Origin: Micrococcales bacterium
Lineage (GTDB): Bacteria > Actinomycetota > Actinomycetes > S36-B12 > UBA10799
Direction: 5' to 3'
Length of the DNA stretch: 64,000 bases
NCBI GenBank assembly: GCA_016719135.1
Contig: JADKAV010000019.1
Span: 6,039 to 70,038 of the forward strand
Numbering within the stretch: position 1 is the first letter of the stretch; every line of letters starts with the position of its first letter. The position numbers were made by a program, and so were the translations under genes. Of the stretch, positions 19,814 through 28,229 are shown one piece after another. The notes beneath the pieces were generated by a model. The model was given only the letters and a program-made list of their open reading frames with translations, was not told the DNA's origin and ran no database searches.

Positions 19814-21769
19814 GTGAGCGCGCACGCTGGAGCCCAACTGGCCGAGCGGCCGGCGCACTCCGACACTCAGGGCCGGATACCTGCATTGGACGGCCTGCGC
19901 GGGATCGCTGTGAGCGCGGTCCTGCTATTTCACACCGGCAGCAGCCCGCTGGCCGGGGGATACCTCGGGGTGGATCTGTTCTTCGTCCTCAGCGGCTTTC
20001 TCATCACCGGCATCCTGCTCGCCGAAGCCGGGCGCCGCGATCGCATCGCGCTGGGGGCTTTCTGGTTGCGGCGGGCACGACGCCTGGCACCGCCTCTGCT
20101 GCTTCTCCTTCTGGTCCTGGGCGCCGTCCGAATGTTCTTGCCACCGAGCCTTGCCCAGGCCTGGCGTGCGGACATCCTGGCGGCCCTGACCTATACGACG
20201 AACTGGTGGGAGATCGCCCAGTCCGGCGACTACTTCGCGCAGTTCGGACCCGAGTCGCCGGTCCTGCACACATGGTCACTGGCGATCGAAGAGCAGTACT
20301 ACCTGCTGTTCGCCGTGTTCATGGCAGTCGTCGCGCGGCGCAGGGTCGGCCGTCGGTGGTTGTTGATGTTGCTACTGGTCGCAACGGGGGTCTCTATCGC
20401 GACCATGTATTGGTCGACCACCTCAGGGGATCTCGCGTGGGCCTACTACGGCACGGTGCCGCGGCTGCAGGCCCTGTTGATAGGGGCGATGCTCGCCGTG
20501 CTGCTGCGCGCCGGGCCCGGCCCAGCAGTCCTGGAGAAGTGGCGGGATCCGGTGGGGCTATTGGGCCTGGTGGGGCTGGCGATCCTGCTGGCAGGGGTGT
20601 GGCCCCCTTCCTTCGGATGGACGTACACCGTGGTGGCGATTTGTGCGGCCGCGGTGATCTGGGCGGCCGTCGTACCGAGTCGGCTAGCCGGTGTATTGGC
20701 CTGGCGGCCGCTGGTCGCACTCGGACTGATCTCCTACGGGGTCTATCTCTGGCATTGGCCCATCTTCCTTTGGCTGCAGGGGCGGGATGCGTCCGTGTTG
20801 GCGCAATTGACGGCAGTGGCCATCACGGTGGTGGCGGCTACCGCCAGTTATGTGGCAGTCGAGAGGCCGGTGCGGCGCGGGCGCTTCGTCCAACTGCCCG
20901 TCGGCGTGCAATGGGGCACCTACGCCGCGATCGCCGCGTCGGTGGTCCTGCTTGTTCTGGCACCGACCCGGGGTTCCGAACCGGCAACGCCCCTGCTGAT
21001 GGACGAGTCGCTGGCGGCGTTGACCGACGGGGAAGGGGAGCAAGCATCGAGGGCGCCCGCGCGGCCGTCGCGGGAATGGCCCCCTGGCCGGCATGTGCCG
21101 ATGCGGATATTGGTCAATGGCGATTCGAGCATGTTGGCACTCAGCCTGCGCTTTCCGCACGACCGGTACCCAGGCCGGGACGTGACCGGTGCCACGCTGC
21201 TCGGGTGCGGAGTGTCGCCGCTTCCCTACTCCCCGACTGGCGGGGTGCTGCCACCTCCGCCGGAATGCGAGAGGTGGCGCGATGAGTGGCGTGCCCGGGG
21301 AAGTGAGGTCGGCGGCCAGGTGGCCGTGACCGGTGTGTCCGGATGGGACACGATCAACCGGAAGTCAGAAGGTGAAGTCGTGGTGCCGGGGGATCTTGTG
21401 TTCGACCGGTCCTTCGCCCTGGCATTCGAGGATGGGCTCAAGATCGCCGGCCGCGACGGGGAGATCCCGGTTTACGTGCTCGGCATGCCGTGCTTCGCAG
21501 CACGAAACGATGGGCTGCTGCGCAACGACCCGCTACGTCGCGCGCAACTCAACATGCTTGCCCAGCTGGTTGTGCAGCGGGTCCCCAGTGCGCATTTCAT
21601 CGATCTTGATCCGCTCACCTGCGACGAGGAGGTGGGGGTTTCGAAAGATCGGGCGAAAGCGCTATACGTCGACGGGGTGCACTGGTCACCTCAAGGGGGC
21701 CGGGCGGTGTGGGCCCAGCTGATGCAGCGCTGGCGCAAAGACGGGTTGATAGACGCCGCGAAACCGTGA
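19814..21769 (+). CDS. OafA-type O-acyltransferase with C-terminal SGNH domain (copy 2)
   Basis: 651 residues with the same architecture as its upstream neighbour: IPALDGLRGIAVSAVLLFHT and GVDLFFVLSGFLITG in the acyltransferase-3 half, HTWSLAIEEQYYLLF near 155, then an SGNH half with NGDSSMLALS and DGVHWSPQG. It starts at GTG 19814, after a 216-bp gap in which a TAAGAT hexamer near 19709 could be a promoter. Tandem paralogs suggest duplication and divergence, perhaps for two acyl sites or two glycans. The acceptor is not identifiable from sequence. Confidence 0.88.
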   Translation: MSAHAGAQLAERPAHSDTQGRIPALDGLRGIAVSAVLLFHTGSSPLAGGYLGVDLFFVLSGFLITGILLAEAGRRDRIALGAFWLRRARRLAPPLLLLLLVLGAVRMFLPPSLAQAWRADILAALTYTTNWWEIAQSGDYFAQFGPESPVLHTWSLAIEEQYYLLFAVFMAVVARRRVGRRWLLMLLLVATGVSIATMYWSTTSGDLAWAYYGTVPRLQALLIGAMLAVLLRAGPGPAVLEKWRDPVGLLGLVGLAILLAGVWPPSFGWTYTVVAICAAAVIWAAVVPSRLAGVLAWRPLVALGLISYGVYLWHWPIFLWLQGRDASVLAQLTAVAITVVAATASYVAVERPVRRGRFVQLPVGVQWGTYAAIAASVVLLVLAPTRGSEPATPLLMDESLAALTDGEGEQASRAPARPSREWPPGRHVPMRILVNGDSSMLALSLRFPHDRYPGRDVTGATLLGCGVSPLPYSPTGGVLPPPPECERWRDEWRARGSEVGGQVAVTGVSGWDTINRKSEGEVVVPGDLVFDRSFALAFEDGLKIAGRDGEIPVYVLGMPCFAARNDGLLRNDPLRRAQLNMLAQLVVQRVPSAHFIDLDPLTCDEEVGVSKDRAKALYVDGVHWSPQGGRAVWAQLMQRWRKDGLIDAAKP

Positions 21770-21778
21770 GATGCGGCT

Positions 21779-22369
21779 CTATTCGTCACCCACGATCGTG
21801 GTCCAGGCTCGCTCGACCTGCTTCTTGAGGTCGTCCAGGCTTCCGGAGTTGTCCAGGACCACATCCGCCACGGCCAATCGCTGCTCGCGCGTGGCCTGCG
21901 CGGCGATGCGCGCCCGGGCGTCCGGCTCGTCCAGGCCTCGCTCGAGTAGTCGTTGCACGCGCACCTCGTCCGGGGCGTCCACGACCAGGACCATGTCGTA
22001 GGCGTCCTGCAGACCGACCTCCACCAGCAGCGGCACGTCGTGCACGAAGACCGCGTCATCGGGAATGTTGCGCAGGAGGTCAGCAGTCCGGGCGGCAATC
22101 CGGGGGTGGGTGATCGCATTGAGGCGCTCGCGGGCTGCCTCGTCGGCGAATACTTTGTCCGCCAGCGCGGCCCGGTTGAGGGACGCATCAGCGGCGAGGA
22201 TGTCCGGCCCAAAAGCCTCAACGAGCGCGGCCAGCCCCTCGGTACCCGGGGCGACCACTTCGCGGGCGATCGCGTCGGCGTCGATCACGTGGGCGCCCAG
22301 GTCGGCCAGCATCGCCGACACCGTGGACTTGCCGGATCCGATGCCCCCTGTGAGTCCGACGCGCCGCAT
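21779..22369 (-). CDS. coaE: Dephospho-CoA kinase
   Basis: The last step of CoA synthesis, phosphorylating dephospho-CoA with ATP. 196 residues. P-loop GLTGGIGSGKST at residues 6-17, DADAIAREVV, and the lid/CoA-binding region ending in DNSGSLDDL. The ATG at 22369 has TACTCT 6 nt upstream on the minus strand and no Shine-Dalgarno, so it is probably leaderless. Some actinobacterial CoaE proteins carry a long C-terminal extension; this one does not. It is divergent from uvrB, with the 94-bp tandem repeat between them. Confidence 0.95.
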   Translation of the reverse strand: MRRVGLTGGIGSGKSTVSAMLADLGAHVIDADAIAREVVAPGTEGLAALVEAFGPDILAADASLNRAALADKVFADEAARERLNAITHPRIAARTADLLRNIPDDAVFVHDVPLLVEVGLQDAYDMVLVVDAPDEVRVQRLLERGLDEPDARARIAAQATREQRLAVADVVLDNSGSLDDLKKQVERAWTTIVGDE

Positions 22370-22375
22370 GCGTCG

Positions 22376-22381
22376 AGAGTA
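22376..22381 (-). promoter_or_regulatory. -10 element of leaderless coaE promoter
   Basis: On the minus strand TACTCT is followed by 6 nt and the coaE ATG. It ends about 15 bp before the tandem repeat that occupies the rest of the divergent region. Confidence 0.6.
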
Positions 22382-22396
22382 TCGGCCTGCCCGGGG

Positions 22397-22577
22397 GGAC
22401 TTTGGTCGGATCGTGCCGGTCAGTGACCTTGTGCGTGCAAAGTCCTCTGTGCCCAAACCGCCGCCGTACGTGTCGCGCCCGGCCCCGCGGGGACTTTGGT
22501 CGGATCGTGCCGGTCAGTGACCTTATGCGTGCAAAGTCCGCTGCGCCCAAACCGCCGCCGCACATGTCGCACCCTGC
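22397..22577. repeat. Two-copy tandem repeat (94-bp period) with hairpins, coaE/uvrB divergent region
   Basis: Copy 1 is 22397-22490 and copy 2 is 22491 to about 22577, with roughly a dozen differences. Each copy begins with a 47-nt element bounded by the inverted repeat GACTTTG/CAAAGTC (22398-22444 and 22492-22538). After the element comes a conserved GCCCAAACCGCCGCC segment. The duplication sits between two divergent promoters, so it is not a transcription terminator. A diverged third copy of the 47-nt element is at 63540-63586. Confidence 0.85.
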
Positions 22578-22580
22578 GCG

Positions 22581-22586
22581 TAGCGT
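22581..22586 (+). promoter_or_regulatory. -10 element of leaderless uvrB promoter
   Basis: TAGCGT ends 6 nt before the uvrB ATG at 22593; no Shine-Dalgarno is present. It lies immediately downstream of repeat copy 2, so that copy covers the -35 region. Confidence 0.65.
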
Positions 22587-22592
22587 TGTCAC

Positions 22593-24695
22593 ATGGCCCG
22601 ACCAGTCACAGACCTGCAGCGCACTGTCGCGCCGTTCGAGGTGATCAGCGATTACGGACCGGCCGGTGACCAGCCGGCGGCTATTGAGGAGATCGCACGC
22701 CGCATCCAGGCCGACGCACAGGATGTGGTGTTGCTGGGGGCGACGGGAACGGGCAAGAGTGCCACCACCGCGTGGATCGTCGAGAAACTGCAGCGCCCCA
22801 CACTGGTGATGGCCCCGAACAAGACACTCGCGGCGCAACTGGCCAACGAGTTCCGGGAGTTGCTGCCAAACAACGCTGTTGAGTACTTCGTCAGCTATTA
22901 CGACTACTACCAGCCCGAGGCCTACATCCCCCAGACGGACACTTTCATCGAGAAGGACTCCTCGATCAACCAGGAGGTCGAGCGGTTGCGGCACAGCGCG
23001 ACCAACAGCCTGCTGACCCGTCGGGATGTCCTCGTGGTCGCAACCGTGAGCGCGATCTACGGCCTCGGCACGCCGCAGGAGTACGTCGACCGGATGGTGC
23101 GGTTGCGCGTTGGCGACGAGGTCGATCGGGACTCGATGCTGCGCCGGCTCGTGCAGATCCAGTACGCGCGTAATGACCTGTCGTTCACCAGGGGAACGTT
23201 CCGTGTGCGGGGAGACACGGTTGAGGTCTTCCCGATGTACGAGGAGCATCCGGTTCGCATCGAGTTTTTCGGCGACGAAGTAGAACGGCTGATGACGCTG
23301 CACCCCGTTACCGGCGAAATCCTCACTGAGGACACGGAGCTCTACGTATTCCCCGCGACCCACTACGTGGCCGGACCCGAACGCATGAATCGCGCTATCG
23401 GGGGTATTGAACAGGAACTGCAGGGACGGCTCGCCGAACGCGAGCGGGGCAATCATCAGCTCGAGGCACAGCGGCTGCGCATGCGCACGCAGTACGACGT
23501 CGAGATGATGCAGCAGGTCGGCTTCTGCAACGGCATCGAGAACTACTCCCGGCACATCGACGGCCGCGCACCCGGGTCGGCTCCCAACTGCTTGATCGAC
23601 TACTTCCCGGAGGACTTCCTGCTGGTGATAGACGAGTCGCACGTGACCGTGCCCCAGATCGGTGGCATGTATGAAGGCGACATGAGCCGCAAGCGCAACC
23701 TCGTGGAACACGGTTTCCGGTTGCCCAGTGCCATGGACAACCGTCCGCTGCGCTGGGAGGAGTTCGTGGACAGGATCGGACAGACGATCTACCTGTCGGC
23801 CACACCCGGACCCTACGAGTTGAGCAGGGTGGGCGGGGACGTCGTCGAACAGGTCATCCGGCCGACCGGGCTGATCGACCCTGAGATCGTCGTCAAGCCG
23901 ACCCGTGGCCAGATCGACGACCTCATGACCGAGATCCACGCGCGCGCGGAACGTGACGAACGCGTTCTGGTGACGACCCTGACCAAGAAGATGGCTGAGG
24001 ACCTCACCGACTACCTGTTGGAGAACGGGGTGCGTGTTCGCTACCTGCACTCGGAAGTGGACACCTTGCGTCGGGTGGAACTGCTACGCGAACTGAGGCT
24101 TGGCGAGTACGACGTCCTGGTCGGTATCAACCTGCTGCGCGAGGGTCTCGACCTGCCGGAGGTCAGTCTGGTCAGCATCCTCGACGCGGACAAGGAAGGC
24201 TTCCTGCGCTCTGAACGCAGCCTCATCCAGACCATCGGCCGGGCCGCGCGCAACGTCTCCGGACAAGTGCACATGTACGCCGACAAGATCACGCCGTCGA
24301 TGCGGACAGCTATTGATGAAACGAATCGACGGCGGGCCAAACAGACGGCCTACAACGAGTCGATGGGCGTCGACCCGCAACCGATCCGTAAGAAGATCGC
24401 GGACATCACCGACCTGCTGTCCCGCGAGGACGCTGACACGCAGGAGTTGCTGGCAGGTTCAGGCCGTGGGCTCAGCCGCGGGGTCGGACCCAAGGCGCCC
24501 GCCGCAGACGTCGGCCGTCATGCCGCCTCCTTGGCATCCATGCCGGCGCAGGATCTGACCGATCTGATAGAACAACTCACGCAGGCGATGCACAACGCGG
24601 CCGAGGAACTGCAGTTCGAGGTGGCGGCCCGGTACCGCGATGAGGTGGCGGAGTTGAAGAAGGAGCTTCGGGGCATGCAGGACGTACGTTCGTGA
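22593..24695 (+). CDS. uvrB: Excinuclease ABC subunit B
   Basis: The damage-verification helicase of nucleotide excision repair; 700 residues, full length. Walker A GATGTGKS near residue 47, the beta-hairpin YYDYYQPEAYIP (inserts between strands), helicase motifs including DESHVTVPQ and TIGRAARN, and a C-terminal UVR coiled coil (LQFEVAARYRDEVAELKKEL) that binds UvrC. The start is the leaderless ATG at 22593. The stop overlaps the GTG of the TerC gene. uvrA and uvrC lie 3.5 and 8.5 kb downstream. I saw no actinobacterial SOS box (GAAC-N4-GTTC) upstream. Confidence 0.98.
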   Translation: MARPVTDLQRTVAPFEVISDYGPAGDQPAAIEEIARRIQADAQDVVLLGATGTGKSATTAWIVEKLQRPTLVMAPNKTLAAQLANEFRELLPNNAVEYFVSYYDYYQPEAYIPQTDTFIEKDSSINQEVERLRHSATNSLLTRRDVLVVATVSAIYGLGTPQEYVDRMVRLRVGDEVDRDSMLRRLVQIQYARNDLSFTRGTFRVRGDTVEVFPMYEEHPVRIEFFGDEVERLMTLHPVTGEILTEDTELYVFPATHYVAGPERMNRAIGGIEQELQGRLAERERGNHQLEAQRLRMRTQYDVEMMQQVGFCNGIENYSRHIDGRAPGSAPNCLIDYFPEDFLLVIDESHVTVPQIGGMYEGDMSRKRNLVEHGFRLPSAMDNRPLRWEEFVDRIGQTIYLSATPGPYELSRVGGDVVEQVIRPTGLIDPEIVVKPTRGQIDDLMTEIHARAERDERVLVTTLTKKMAEDLTDYLLENGVRVRYLHSEVDTLRRVELLRELRLGEYDVLVGINLLREGLDLPEVSLVSILDADKEGFLRSERSLIQTIGRAARNVSGQVHMYADKITPSMRTAIDETNRRRAKQTAYNESMGVDPQPIRKKIADITDLLSREDADTQELLAGSGRGLSRGVGPKAPAADVGRHAASLASMPAQDLTDLIEQLTQAMHNAAEELQFEVAARYRDEVAELKKELRGMQDVRS

Positions 24696-25681
24696 CCGTC
24701 CCCGGGTGGCTGTGGGCTGCCACCATCGTCGGTTTCGTGATCCTGTTCACGATCGACTTCTGGATCGTCGGACGTCGGCCGCACATCCCGCAGACGCCGG
24801 AGTTGCTGCGTTGGTTGAGCTTCTTCATCGGCAGCGCGATCGCGTTCGGATTGTTCCTGGGCTGGAAGTTCGGCGCCGACATCGGTGTTCAGTTCTTCGC
24901 AGGGTGGCTCACGGAGTACTCCCTGAGCGTGGACAATCTCTTCGTCTTCGTGCTGATCATGGCGCGCTTCTACGTCCCGCGGCATCTGCAGCAGTACGTG
25001 TTGATGTGGGGCATCATCATCGCGCTGGTGCTGCGCGGGATCTTCATCGCGCTCGGGGCGGCGGTCATCGCATCGTTCTCGTGGGTGTTTTACATCTTTG
25101 GGTTCTTCCTGATCCTCACCGCTGTGCGACTGGCCACGCACGGTGAGGACACCGATGAGGAGTACAAGGAGAACGTGGTCGTCCGGTTCGTCGCACGGCT
25201 GGTGCCGGTGTCCCAGGAGTTCGAGGGCACGAAGATGCGAACGGTGGTGGCAGGACGGCGGGTGTTCACGCCGATGCTCGTCGTGCTCATCGCCATCGGG
25301 ACGACGGATCTGCTGTTCGCGCTGGACAGCATTCCGGCCATCTTCGGCCTGACCCAGATCCCGTTCATCGTGTTCACGGCCAACGTGTTCGCCCTGATGG
25401 GCCTTCGGCAGCTGTATTTCCTACTGGGCAATCTGCTGGACCGGTTGGTCTTCCTGGGTCTCGGCCTGGCAGCGGTGCTCGGTTTCATCGGAGTCAAGCT
25501 GATTCTCACCGCGATGCACGAGAACACCCTGAGTTTCCTCAACGGCGGCGAGCCGTTCGACGTCCCGGTGATTTCGAACTGGACCAGCCTTGCGGTGATC
25601 GTCGGCATACTGACGGTCACTGTGGTCGCAAGTCTGTTGCACGAGCGCTACGTGGACACAGGGGCCGGACGGGATGAATAG
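24692..25681 (+). CDS. TerC-family integral membrane protein
   Basis: 329 residues, GTG start overlapping the uvrB stop (GTGA). Seven to nine membrane helices carry the TerC signatures EYSLSVDNLFVFVLIM (residues ~75-90) and TTDLLFALDSIPAIFG (~206-221). Their acidic residues are thought to handle Mn2+ or other metal ions during export and metallation of secreted proteins; older annotations call the family tellurium resistance protein. Coupling to uvrB also occurs in other actinobacteria as far as I recall. No evidence here for tellurite resistance itself. Confidence 0.9.
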   Translation: MTVPGWLWAATIVGFVILFTIDFWIVGRRPHIPQTPELLRWLSFFIGSAIAFGLFLGWKFGADIGVQFFAGWLTEYSLSVDNLFVFVLIMARFYVPRHLQQYVLMWGIIIALVLRGIFIALGAAVIASFSWVFYIFGFFLILTAVRLATHGEDTDEEYKENVVVRFVARLVPVSQEFEGTKMRTVVAGRRVFTPMLVVLIAIGTTDLLFALDSIPAIFGLTQIPFIVFTANVFALMGLRQLYFLLGNLLDRLVFLGLGLAAVLGFIGVKLILTAMHENTLSFLNGGEPFDVPVISNWTSLAVIVGILTVTVVASLLHERYVDTGAGRDE

Positions 25682-25697
25682 GCCCCTCTGGAACACC

Positions 25698-25703
25698 TAC
25701 ACT
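25698..25703 (+). promoter_or_regulatory. -10 element of leaderless CLC gene promoter
   Basis: TACACT ends 7 nt before the GTG at 25711. Confidence 0.55.
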
Positions 25704-25710
25704 CGCGCGT

Positions 25711-27021
25711 GTGCCATTCCCCGACGCTGTGCAGGACGCACCGCCTCCTGACGACAGCGAACTCGCGGGACTGGTCCGGCTCGCCTTCCTGTCGGTGCTA
25801 GGGGGTGCGGTGACCGGTGTGCTCGGCGGAGCATTCCGGCTGGTGCTGATCGAGTCCTGGCGGCTGTGGGAGCAGTTCCTGCTGTGGGCTCGGGACCTCG
25901 GTGGCTGGCGCCTGCTGCTCCCTGTGGTGGGAGCGGCAGTAGCGGTGGGCCTGGCCCGGCTGATTGTGCGGTGGTCCCCGGAATCCGCGGGCAGTGGTGT
26001 GCAGCGGGTGGAGGCCATGATGCGTCACGAGTCGGCGCCTGCGGCATGGCGGGTGGTGCCGGCAAAATTCGTGGGCGGGTCGTTGGCGCTCGGCGTGGGG
26101 ATGGCGCTGGGCAGGGAAGGCCCGACCGTGCAGATGGGAGCGTCGGTCGGCGCGGAGATCGGCCGTCGCAGCGGGCTTCACCCCAACGACACCCGTTCTT
26201 TGAGTGCTGCACTGGCCGGTGCCGGTCTCGGTGTGGCCTTCAGTGCTCCGACCGGGGGCGCGGTGTTCGTCTTCGAAGAACTTGCACGCGCGATCCGGAC
26301 TCGGCTGGTGGTTGCCACCTTGATTTCGGCCGCCGTGGCGCTCGCCGTTGCCCGGCCCATCGTGGGATCCGATCCCGTCTTCCCGGTTTCGCCGATACCG
26401 GACAGCCCGTTGTGGCATCTGCTGATCTACGCGCCCATGGGCCTGTTCATCGGGTGGCTGGGGATTCACTACAACCGACTCGTGATTCTGATGCTCGACC
26501 TGATGGAGCGGATGACCGGGCTGCTCCCGGAGATACGCGCGGCCCTCATCGGGGCGTTGGTCGGGGCGATCGGGGTGATCGCACCGTGGTTGGTCGGTGG
26601 CGGGGAGGTGCTCGGCGACCGGGTGCTGGTGGTGGGCCTACCCATCTCGACTCTGCTGGTGGTGTTCGTGGTGCGGTGGTTCCTAGGTCCCCTGTCGTAC
26701 GCGGCAGGCACTGCGGGCGGACTTTTCGCGCCGTTGCTCGTGGTGGGTGCCTCCATCGGAGCCCTTACGGCGAGCACCCTCAACGTGCTGGTTCCCTCGT
26801 GGAACCTGTCGGTCGAGGCGTTCGCGATGGTGGGCATGTCCACGTTCTTCGCCGCCGTCGTGCGGGCGCCGGTCACCGGTGTTGTGCTGATCGTGGAGAT
26901 GACCGCGACCACGACAGTTCTGATCCCCATGTTGCTGGCCGCGGGTATCGCGATGGTCATCTGCACGGTTCGCAAGGCGCCGCCGATCTACGACACGTTG
27001 CGCATGCGGATGGCCCCGTAG
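25711..27021 (+). CDS. CLC-family chloride channel/antiporter
   Basis: 436 residues, about 12 hydrophobic helices. The CLC selectivity motifs are present: GSGVQ (residues ~93-97, equivalent to GSGIP), GREGPTVQMG (~134-143, with the gating glutamate) and GGLFAPLLVVG (~336-346). An FEELARAI segment keeps the acidic pair associated with the inner proton-transfer site of CLC antiporters, so Cl-/H+ exchange is more likely than a passive channel. There is no C-terminal CBS domain. The GTG start is set by the -10 hexamer 7 nt upstream. Confidence 0.92.
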   Translation: MPFPDAVQDAPPPDDSELAGLVRLAFLSVLGGAVTGVLGGAFRLVLIESWRLWEQFLLWARDLGGWRLLLPVVGAAVAVGLARLIVRWSPESAGSGVQRVEAMMRHESAPAAWRVVPAKFVGGSLALGVGMALGREGPTVQMGASVGAEIGRRSGLHPNDTRSLSAALAGAGLGVAFSAPTGGAVFVFEELARAIRTRLVVATLISAAVALAVARPIVGSDPVFPVSPIPDSPLWHLLIYAPMGLFIGWLGIHYNRLVILMLDLMERMTGLLPEIRAALIGALVGAIGVIAPWLVGGGEVLGDRVLVVGLPISTLLVVFVVRWFLGPLSYAAGTAGGLFAPLLVVGASIGALTASTLNVLVPSWNLSVEAFAMVGMSTFFAAVVRAPVTGVVLIVEMTATTTVLIPMLLAAGIAMVICTVRKAPPIYDTLRMRMAP

Positions 27022-27067
27022 GCACCCGATACTTGCCAGCCTCACCCCGGTGTGTGGGGTCTACCCG

Positions 27068-27721
27068 TCACCACCGGCGAGCCTCCCATTCGGTCAGCGA
27101 CGGGCGCTCGGTCCCAACCGTGGTGTCGTTCCCATGACCGGGATACACCCACGTTTCATCGGGAAGGGAGTCGAAGATCCGCTCCTTGACACCGGCCAAC
27201 AAGGTGTCGAAGTCCTCTGGGCTCCAGGTTTTGCCCACGCCACCTGGAAATAGACAGTCGCCGGTGAACAGGTGCGGTTGTCCCATCGGATCGTCGTAAA
27301 GCAGGGCGATCGATCCGGGGGTGTGGCCGACCAGATGGATGACCCGCAAGGCGACCTGCCCAACAGTGATGGTGTCCCCGTCGACCACAGTGCGGTTCAC
27401 CAGTTCGGCAAGGTGCTCGGCATCCGCTTCATGGGCAACCGAGGTTGCCCCTGTCTGTTTGCGAACTTCAGCCAGGGCACCCCAGTGATCGGGATGGGCA
27501 TGAGTGGTGACGATGGTGGTCAACCCGTCGGGACCGATCAGATCCAGGATGCGCTCGGGCTCGGCCGCCGCGTCGATGAGCAGTTGTTCGCCGGTCTCAC
27601 GGCAGCGCAGCAGGTAACAGTTGTTGTCCATCGGGCCGACCGCCAGCTTCGAGATGGTCAGTCGGGTCAGCTCGTGGACCTGTGCGGGCCCACCGACGTG
27701 TGTCTTGCCCGTGTAGCTCAT
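27068..27721 (-). CDS. MBL-fold metallohydrolase (glyoxalase II-like, Rv1637c-type)
   Basis: 217 residues. The metal-binding motif THAHPDHWG is near residue 73, with later ligands in GHTPGSIAL, FTGDCLF and YPGHG, all expected for a two-metal MBL hydrolase of the glyoxalase II/persulfide dioxygenase-like class. The ATG at 27721 has TAGGTT 7 nt upstream on the minus strand and no Shine-Dalgarno. The same gene sits divergent from uvrA in mycobacteria. The substrate is not known; a thioester or lactone hydrolase is possible. Confidence 0.87.
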   Translation of the reverse strand: MSYTGKTHVGGPAQVHELTRLTISKLAVGPMDNNCYLLRCRETGEQLLIDAAAEPERILDLIGPDGLTTIVTTHAHPDHWGALAEVRKQTGATSVAHEADAEHLAELVNRTVVDGDTITVGQVALRVIHLVGHTPGSIALLYDDPMGQPHLFTGDCLFPGGVGKTWSPEDFDTLLAGVKERIFDSLPDETWVYPGHGNDTTVGTERPSLTEWEARRW

Positions 27722-27728
27722 GTTCGAG

Positions 27729-27734
27729 AACCTA
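27729..27734 (-). promoter_or_regulatory. -10 element of leaderless MBL gene promoter
   Basis: On the minus strand TAGGTT is followed by 7 nt and the ATG. The 226-bp repeat starts about 12 bp further upstream and therefore covers the -35 region. Confidence 0.6.
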
Positions 27735-27745
27735 CCCCGTCGGAC

Positions 27746-28197
27746 GCGAGGCTAGGCGAACGTGCATTGGCGTGACGCCATCAAAACGGGGCCGTGCCGC
27801 CGCGTTCTGGCCCAGGTTTGAAGGGCAAACACCGTCGTTTCGGGCGAAATGGGGTTTATGTGCCATCAATTCTGGGCCGGTTCTGTGCGGAAACGGAGGT
27901 GATGGCCCTCGTTTGATGGCCGTGCCTGGGCGAGCTGATCTAAACCGTGAGCGCCGCCAGCCCCCCGGAATGCGAGGCTAGGCGAACGTGCATTGGCGTG
28001 ACGCCATCAAATCGGGGCCGTACCGCCGCGTTCTGGCCCAGGTTTGATGGGCAACCGCGGTCGTTCGGGTGAAATGGGGTTTATGTGCCATCAATTCTGG
28101 GCCGAAGCCGCGCGTTGACGGTTGCGATGGCCCTCGTTTGATGGACCGTGCCTGGGCGAGCTGATCCAAACACCGAGCGACCCCAGCACTCCGGAAT
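27746..28197. repeat. Two-copy tandem repeat (~226-bp period) with alternating inverted motifs, MBL/uvrA divergent region
   Basis: Copy 1 is about 27746-27971 and copy 2 is 27972-28197. Each copy has the palindrome TGGCGTGACGCCA and four 8-bp motifs in alternating orientation: CCATCAAA (27778, 28004), TTTGAAGG or TTTGATGG (27817, 28043), CCATCAAT (27863, 28088) and TTTGATGG (27912, 28137). These make two hairpins per copy, each with an inner GGGCC/GGCCC-type pair. The copies differ mainly in loops while the arms are kept; the one arm mismatch is TTTGAAGG in copy 1. No ORF of credible composition was seen. This accounts for nearly all of the 508 bp between the two genes. Confidence 0.85.
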
Positions 28198-28217
28198 GCG
28201 CTGTCGCACCCCCCGGT

Positions 28218-28223
28218 TAGCCT
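28218..28223 (+). promoter_or_regulatory. -10 element of leaderless uvrA promoter
   Basis: TAGCCT ends 6 nt before the GTG at 28230. The adjacent GTG at 28227 is only 3 nt away and therefore less likely to be the start. Confidence 0.6.
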
Positions 28224-28229
28224 TGTGTG

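Noticed and set aside
22397..22577. CRISPR array candidates (also 27746-28197 and 56831-57074)
   Set aside because: Only two copies each, without spacer structure, and no cas genes nearby.
27722..27731. GTTCTCGAAC near the MBL start as a LexA/SOS box
   Set aside because: The actinobacterial SOS box is GAAC-N4-GTTC; this has the half-sites reversed with a 2-nt spacer. No SOS box was found upstream of uvrB, uvrA or uvrC.
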